A DNA stretch of 64,000 bases from Thioclava sp. GXIMD2076 (GTDB taxonomy: Bacteria; Pseudomonadota; Alphaproteobacteria; Rhodobacterales; Rhodobacteraceae): assembly GCF_037949795.1 (NCBI RefSeq), contig NZ_CP149934.1, positions 372,001-436,000 of the forward strand, in the 5' to 3' direction. Position 1 is the stretch's first letter; the number at the start of each line of letters is the position of its first letter. The notes beneath the pieces are model-generated. The model was not told the DNA's origin, made no database searches, and saw only the letters and a list, made by a program, of their open reading frames with translations. Made by a program: the position numbers and the translations under genes. Below, piece by piece: positions 61,295-64,000 of this stretch.

Positions 61295-62190
61295 GCACAA
61301 CTCTCCAGATGACCGACGGCCAGATCCGTCGGAAAATGATCGCGGATTTCTGGCATGATTTCCGCCGCAACAAGGGCGCGGTGATCGGGCTTTGCGTCTT
61401 TGCGCTGATGGTTCTGATTGCCGTCTTCGCGCCGCTGATCGCGCCCCATGACGCAACAATGCAATATCGCGACGCCCTTCTTGTGCCGCCCTCATGGTCC
61501 GAAGGCGGCCAGTCCGAATTCCTTCTGGGCACCGATGCCGTGGGACGAGACATGCTCTCGCGCCTGATCTACGGCTCGCGCTATTCGCTGTTCATCGGCG
61601 TGGTTGTGGTGCTGGTCGCGCTTTCGGGCGGGATTATTCTTGGCCTTCTGGCCGGCTTCTTCGGCGGTTGGGTCGATACCGTGATCATGCGGATAATGGA
61701 TATCATCCTGGCCTTCCCCTCGCTTCTGCTGGCACTGGTGCTGGTGGCAATCCTGGGGCCGGGCCTGACCAATGCGATGATCGCCATCGCCATCGTCTAC
61801 CAACCGCATTTCGCCCGCCTCACTCGCGCCGCGGTCATGGGCGAGAAATCGCGTGATTATGTAGTGGCGGCGCGGATGGCAGGCGCAGGGCCTCTGCGGC
61901 TGATGCTGAAAACCATCCTGCCCAATTGCCTCGCGCCCCTCATCGTGCAGGCGACGCTGTCATTTTCGTCCGCCGTGCTCGATGCCGCCGCCCTGGGCTT
62001 TCTTGGCATGGGCGCACAGCCGCCCTCGCCCGAATGGGGCACCATGCTGGCCGAGGCGCGCGAGTTCATTTTGCGGGCATGGTGGGTGGTCACCTTCCCC
62101 GGTCTGGCGATCCTGATCTCGGTGCTGGCGATCAACCTGATGGGCGACGGGCTGCGCGATGCCCTTGACCCGAAACTGAAACGGAGTTGA
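61291..62190 (+). CDS. dipeptide-type ABC importer permease (DppC-like)
   Basis: The 299-residue permease has an N-terminal RRNKGAVIGLCVFALMVLIAVFAPL segment, LGTDAVGRDMLSRLIYGSRYS and the coupling motif DYVVAARMAGAGPLRLMLKTILPN. The ATG at 61291 lies within the DppB-like gene stop overlap, and the longer upstream frame is antisense-style noise inside that gene. Confidence 0.9.
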   Translation: MSTTLQMTDGQIRRKMIADFWHDFRRNKGAVIGLCVFALMVLIAVFAPLIAPHDATMQYRDALLVPPSWSEGGQSEFLLGTDAVGRDMLSRLIYGSRYSLFIGVVVVLVALSGGIILGLLAGFFGGWVDTVIMRIMDIILAFPSLLLALVLVAILGPGLTNAMIAIAIVYQPHFARLTRAAVMGEKSRDYVVAARMAGAGPLRLMLKTILPNCLAPLIVQATLSFSSAVLDAAALGFLGMGAQPPSPEWGTMLAEAREFILRAWWVVTFPGLAILISVLAINLMGDGLRDALDPKLKRS

Positions 62191-62193
62191 TCC

Positions 62194-63030
62194 ATGGCAC
62201 TGCTATCCATCAAGAACCTGACGGTCAGCTTCGCCACCTCATCGGGGCCCTTCAAGGCCGTGGACGGGATCGACGCCTATGTCGATGCCGGCGAGGTTCT
62301 GGCCATTGTGGGCGAGAGTGGCTCGGGCAAATCGGTCTCGATGCTGGCAGTGATGGGGCTTTTGCCCGACACCGCCACCGTCACCGCCGACGAGATGACC
62401 TATGACGGGCGCGACCTGTTGCATATGTCAAAGGCCGAACGCCGCCGCCTGATCGGGCGCGAAATCACGATGATCTTCCAGGAGCCCATCGCCTCGCTCA
62501 ACCCCGCCTTTACGGTGGGCTTCCAGATCGAGGAAGTGCTGCGGATCAACAAGGGTCTGGGCAGGCGCGAGGCGCGCGCGCAGGCAATCCACCTGTTCGA
62601 ACAGGTGGGCATCCCCGAGCCGGAGGTAAAAATCGACGCCTATCCGCACCAGATGTCGGGCGGCCAATGCCAGCGGGTGATGATCGCGATGGCGATCGCC
62701 ACCGGCCCGAAGCTGCTGATCGCCGATGAGCCGACGACCGCGCTTGATGTGACGATCCAGAAGCAGATCCTCGATCTGTTGATGGAGTTGCAGGAGGCGC
62801 ATGGGATGGGGCTGATCCTGATCACCCATGATATGGGGGTGGTGGCCGAGACTGCCGACCGCGTGATGGTGCAATATAAGGGGCGCAAGATGGAAGAGGC
62901 CGAGGTGCTCTCGCTCTTCGAGGCGCCGCAACATCCCTACACGAAGGCGCTTCTCTCGGCACTGCCGGAACTGGCCACGGGCGACAGGCTGCCCACGGTC
63001 TCGGATTATTATACGGAGGCGGGCGCATGA
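62194..63030 (+). CDS. dipeptide-type ABC importer ATPase (DppD-like)
   Basis: The 278-residue ATPase has Walker [25 protein letters not shown] and [14 protein letters not shown], then the C-terminal [12 protein letters not shown] of the oligopeptide-transport group. The Walker A Lys is present. It overlaps the next gene by 4 bp. Confidence 0.92.
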   Translation: MALLSIKNLTVSFATSSGPFKAVDGIDAYVDAGEVLAIVGESGSGKSVSMLAVMGLLPDTATVTADEMTYDGRDLLHMSKAERRRLIGREITMIFQEPIASLNPAFTVGFQIEEVLRINKGLGRREARAQAIHLFEQVGIPEPEVKIDAYPHQMSGGQCQRVMIAMAIATGPKLLIADEPTTALDVTIQKQILDLLMELQEAHGMGLILITHDMGVVAETADRVMVQYKGRKMEEAEVLSLFEAPQHPYTKALLSALPELATGDRLPTVSDYYTEAGA

Positions 63031-63866
63031 GCACAGTCGTTGCAGGGCGCGGCCTGACACAGGATTACCATGTGTCGGGCGGTCTTCTAGGCCGCGCGAA
63101 GACCGTGCGCGCCGTGAAAGGCGTCGATTTCGCCGTCGAGAAGGGCAAGACTCTGGCCATCGTGGGCGAGAGTGGCTCGGGTAAATCCACCTTGGCGCGG
63201 ATCATCGCGCTGATCGATGCGCAATCGGGTGGCACGCTGGAGATCGGCGGAGAGGCTGTCGACATCTCGAAACGCAAGCCCGATCACCGCCTGCGCTCGA
63301 TGGTGCAGATGGTCTTCCAGAACCCCTACGGGTCTTTGAACCCGCGCCAGAAGGTAGGCGATTGCCTGACCGAGCCGCTTCTGCTGAACACCAAATTCAG
63401 CGGCAAGGAACGGCGCGAGAAGGCCGAGGCGATGCTGGAAAAGGTCGGGCTGCAGGCCGCGCATTTCAACCGCTATCCCCATATGTTCTCGGGCGGACAG
63501 CGCCAGCGGATCGCCATTGCGCGGGCGCTCATGCTCAACCCCGAGCTACTGGTGCTGGACGAGGCGGTCTCGGCGCTCGATCTTTCGGTGCAGGCGCAGG
63601 TGCTGAACCTGCTCGCCGATCTGCAGGAAGAGCTGGGCCTGACCTATGTCTTCATCAGCCACGATCTGTCGGTCGTGCGCTATATCGCCGATGAGGTGAT
63701 GGTAATGAACAAGGGGGAGGCGGTCGAGCAGGCCTCGCGCGATGCGATCTTTACCGACCCACAGCATCCCTACACCCGCCAGCTCTTTGCCGCCACGCCC
63801 GTCACCGATCTGGAGGCCATTCGGGCACGGGTGGCGCGCAGGAAGGCCCGCGCGCCCGCCCTGTGA
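63027..63866 (+). CDS. dipeptide-type ABC importer ATPase (DppF-like)
   Basis: The 279-residue ATPase has Walker [25 protein letters not shown] and LLVLDEAVSALDLSVQ, with HPYTRQLFAATP at the C-terminus. It completes the five-gene importer. Here the two ATPases are separate genes, in contrast to the fused protein at 7559. Confidence 0.92.
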   Translation: MSTVVAGRGLTQDYHVSGGLLGRAKTVRAVKGVDFAVEKGKTLAIVGESGSGKSTLARIIALIDAQSGGTLEIGGEAVDISKRKPDHRLRSMVQMVFQNPYGSLNPRQKVGDCLTEPLLLNTKFSGKERREKAEAMLEKVGLQAAHFNRYPHMFSGGQRQRIAIARALMLNPELLVLDEAVSALDLSVQAQVLNLLADLQEELGLTYVFISHDLSVVRYIADEVMVMNKGEAVEQASRDAIFTDPQHPYTRQLFAATPVTDLEAIRARVARRKARAPAL

Positions 63867-63877
63867 CCAGATTATGA

Positions 63878-64000
63878 TCAGATCTCCCTCAGCGCGGCCT
63901 CGACCGTGCTGAGGAGCCGGTCCACATGGCGCGCATTAAAAATCAGCGGGGGGCGGATCTTGAGGATATTCGCCCCCGGCCCCGTTGAGGAAATCAGCAC
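63878..64000 (-). CDS. class III aminotransferase, C-terminal end (cut by window edge)
   Basis: The last 40 codons of a minus-strand gene run from the right edge to a TGA at 63878. The sequence GANILKIRPPLIFNARHVDRLL is the typical C-terminal segment of class III PLP aminotransferases (usually GxNVLKIRPPLVF). The gene is 5'-truncated by the window. It converges on the dipeptide importer operon with an 11-bp gap and no clear terminator. Confidence 0.75.
   Translation of the reverse strand: MLISSTGPGANILKIRPPLIFNARHVDRLLSTVEAALREI

Noticed and set aside
1..64000. tRNA, rRNA, CRISPR, insertion sequence or prophage features
   Set aside because: No cloverleaf, array of spaced repeats, transposase or phage gene was seen on either strand by eye. 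A dedicated tRNA/ncRNA search would be needed to exclude small RNAs.

Overview
The window is a gene-dense, GC-rich chromosomal segment of an alphaproteobacterium, most likely a Rhodobacterales (Roseobacter/Thioclava-like) heterotroph. This rests on codon and gene style, a fused CysN/CysC, an RTX-DUF4214 protein, FrcA-like single-domain sugar ABC ATPases and several ABC importers. There is no rRNA, tRNA, CRISPR array, insertion sequence or phage gene in the window. The organism call is inference.

Layout. (1) 2-1276: C-terminal part of a repeat-rich secreted-type protein cut by the left edge. (2) 1.4-21.8 kb: a nitrogen/carbon catabolic region in several operons. It holds two aldehyde dehydrogenases (one GabD-like), a tartrate/D-malate-type dehydrogenase, two FAD amine/amino-acid oxidoreductases, an Lrp/AsnC regulator, a peptide/opine-type ABC importer with a fused double ATPase, two type II HAD hydrolases, a D-2-hydroxyacid dehydrogenase, a class III aminotransferase, an M20 deacetylase, a cupin and two related two-domain acetyltransferases. 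Sequences resembling the 15-bp Lrp consensus occur in the four main promoter spacers, so this looks like one Lrp-controlled regulon for an unidentified amine or N-acylated amino acid. (3) 22.0-33.3 kb, minus strand: an inositol-type operon (CUT2 importer with two permeases, IolH-like, IolG-like, a TIM-barrel isomerase, a small monooxygenase, IolC-DUF2090 fusion, IolD), with a divergent LacI regulator. iolE and iolB are not here.

(4) 34.5-47.2 kb: a surface-glycan and sulfate-activation island: sulfotransferase, large GT4 glycosyltransferase, GDP-mannose 4,6-dehydratase, RTX/DUF4214 secreted protein, GT2 glycosyltransferase, LuxR regulator, CysD and CysN/C, the last two making PAPS. (5) 47.3-53.6 kb, mainly plus strand: a second importer module (LacI, binding protein, one permease, ATPase, dehydrogenase, isomerase) whose genes are paralogous to those of region 3 and lie in mirror orientation around the island. 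(6) 53.6-58.3 kb: LysR regulator, polar amino-acid ABC importer and an MmgE/PrpD family protein. (7) 58.6-63.9 kb: a second peptide-type ABC importer with all five subunits separate, then the C-terminal end of a minus-strand class III aminotransferase cut by the right edge.

The main themes are import and oxidation of amines/amino acids and of inositol-like polyols, each under its own regulator, with a sulfated-exopolysaccharide-like island between the two polyol modules. Recurrent strong hairpins follow four of the five binding-protein genes and probably set the high binding-protein to permease ratio.
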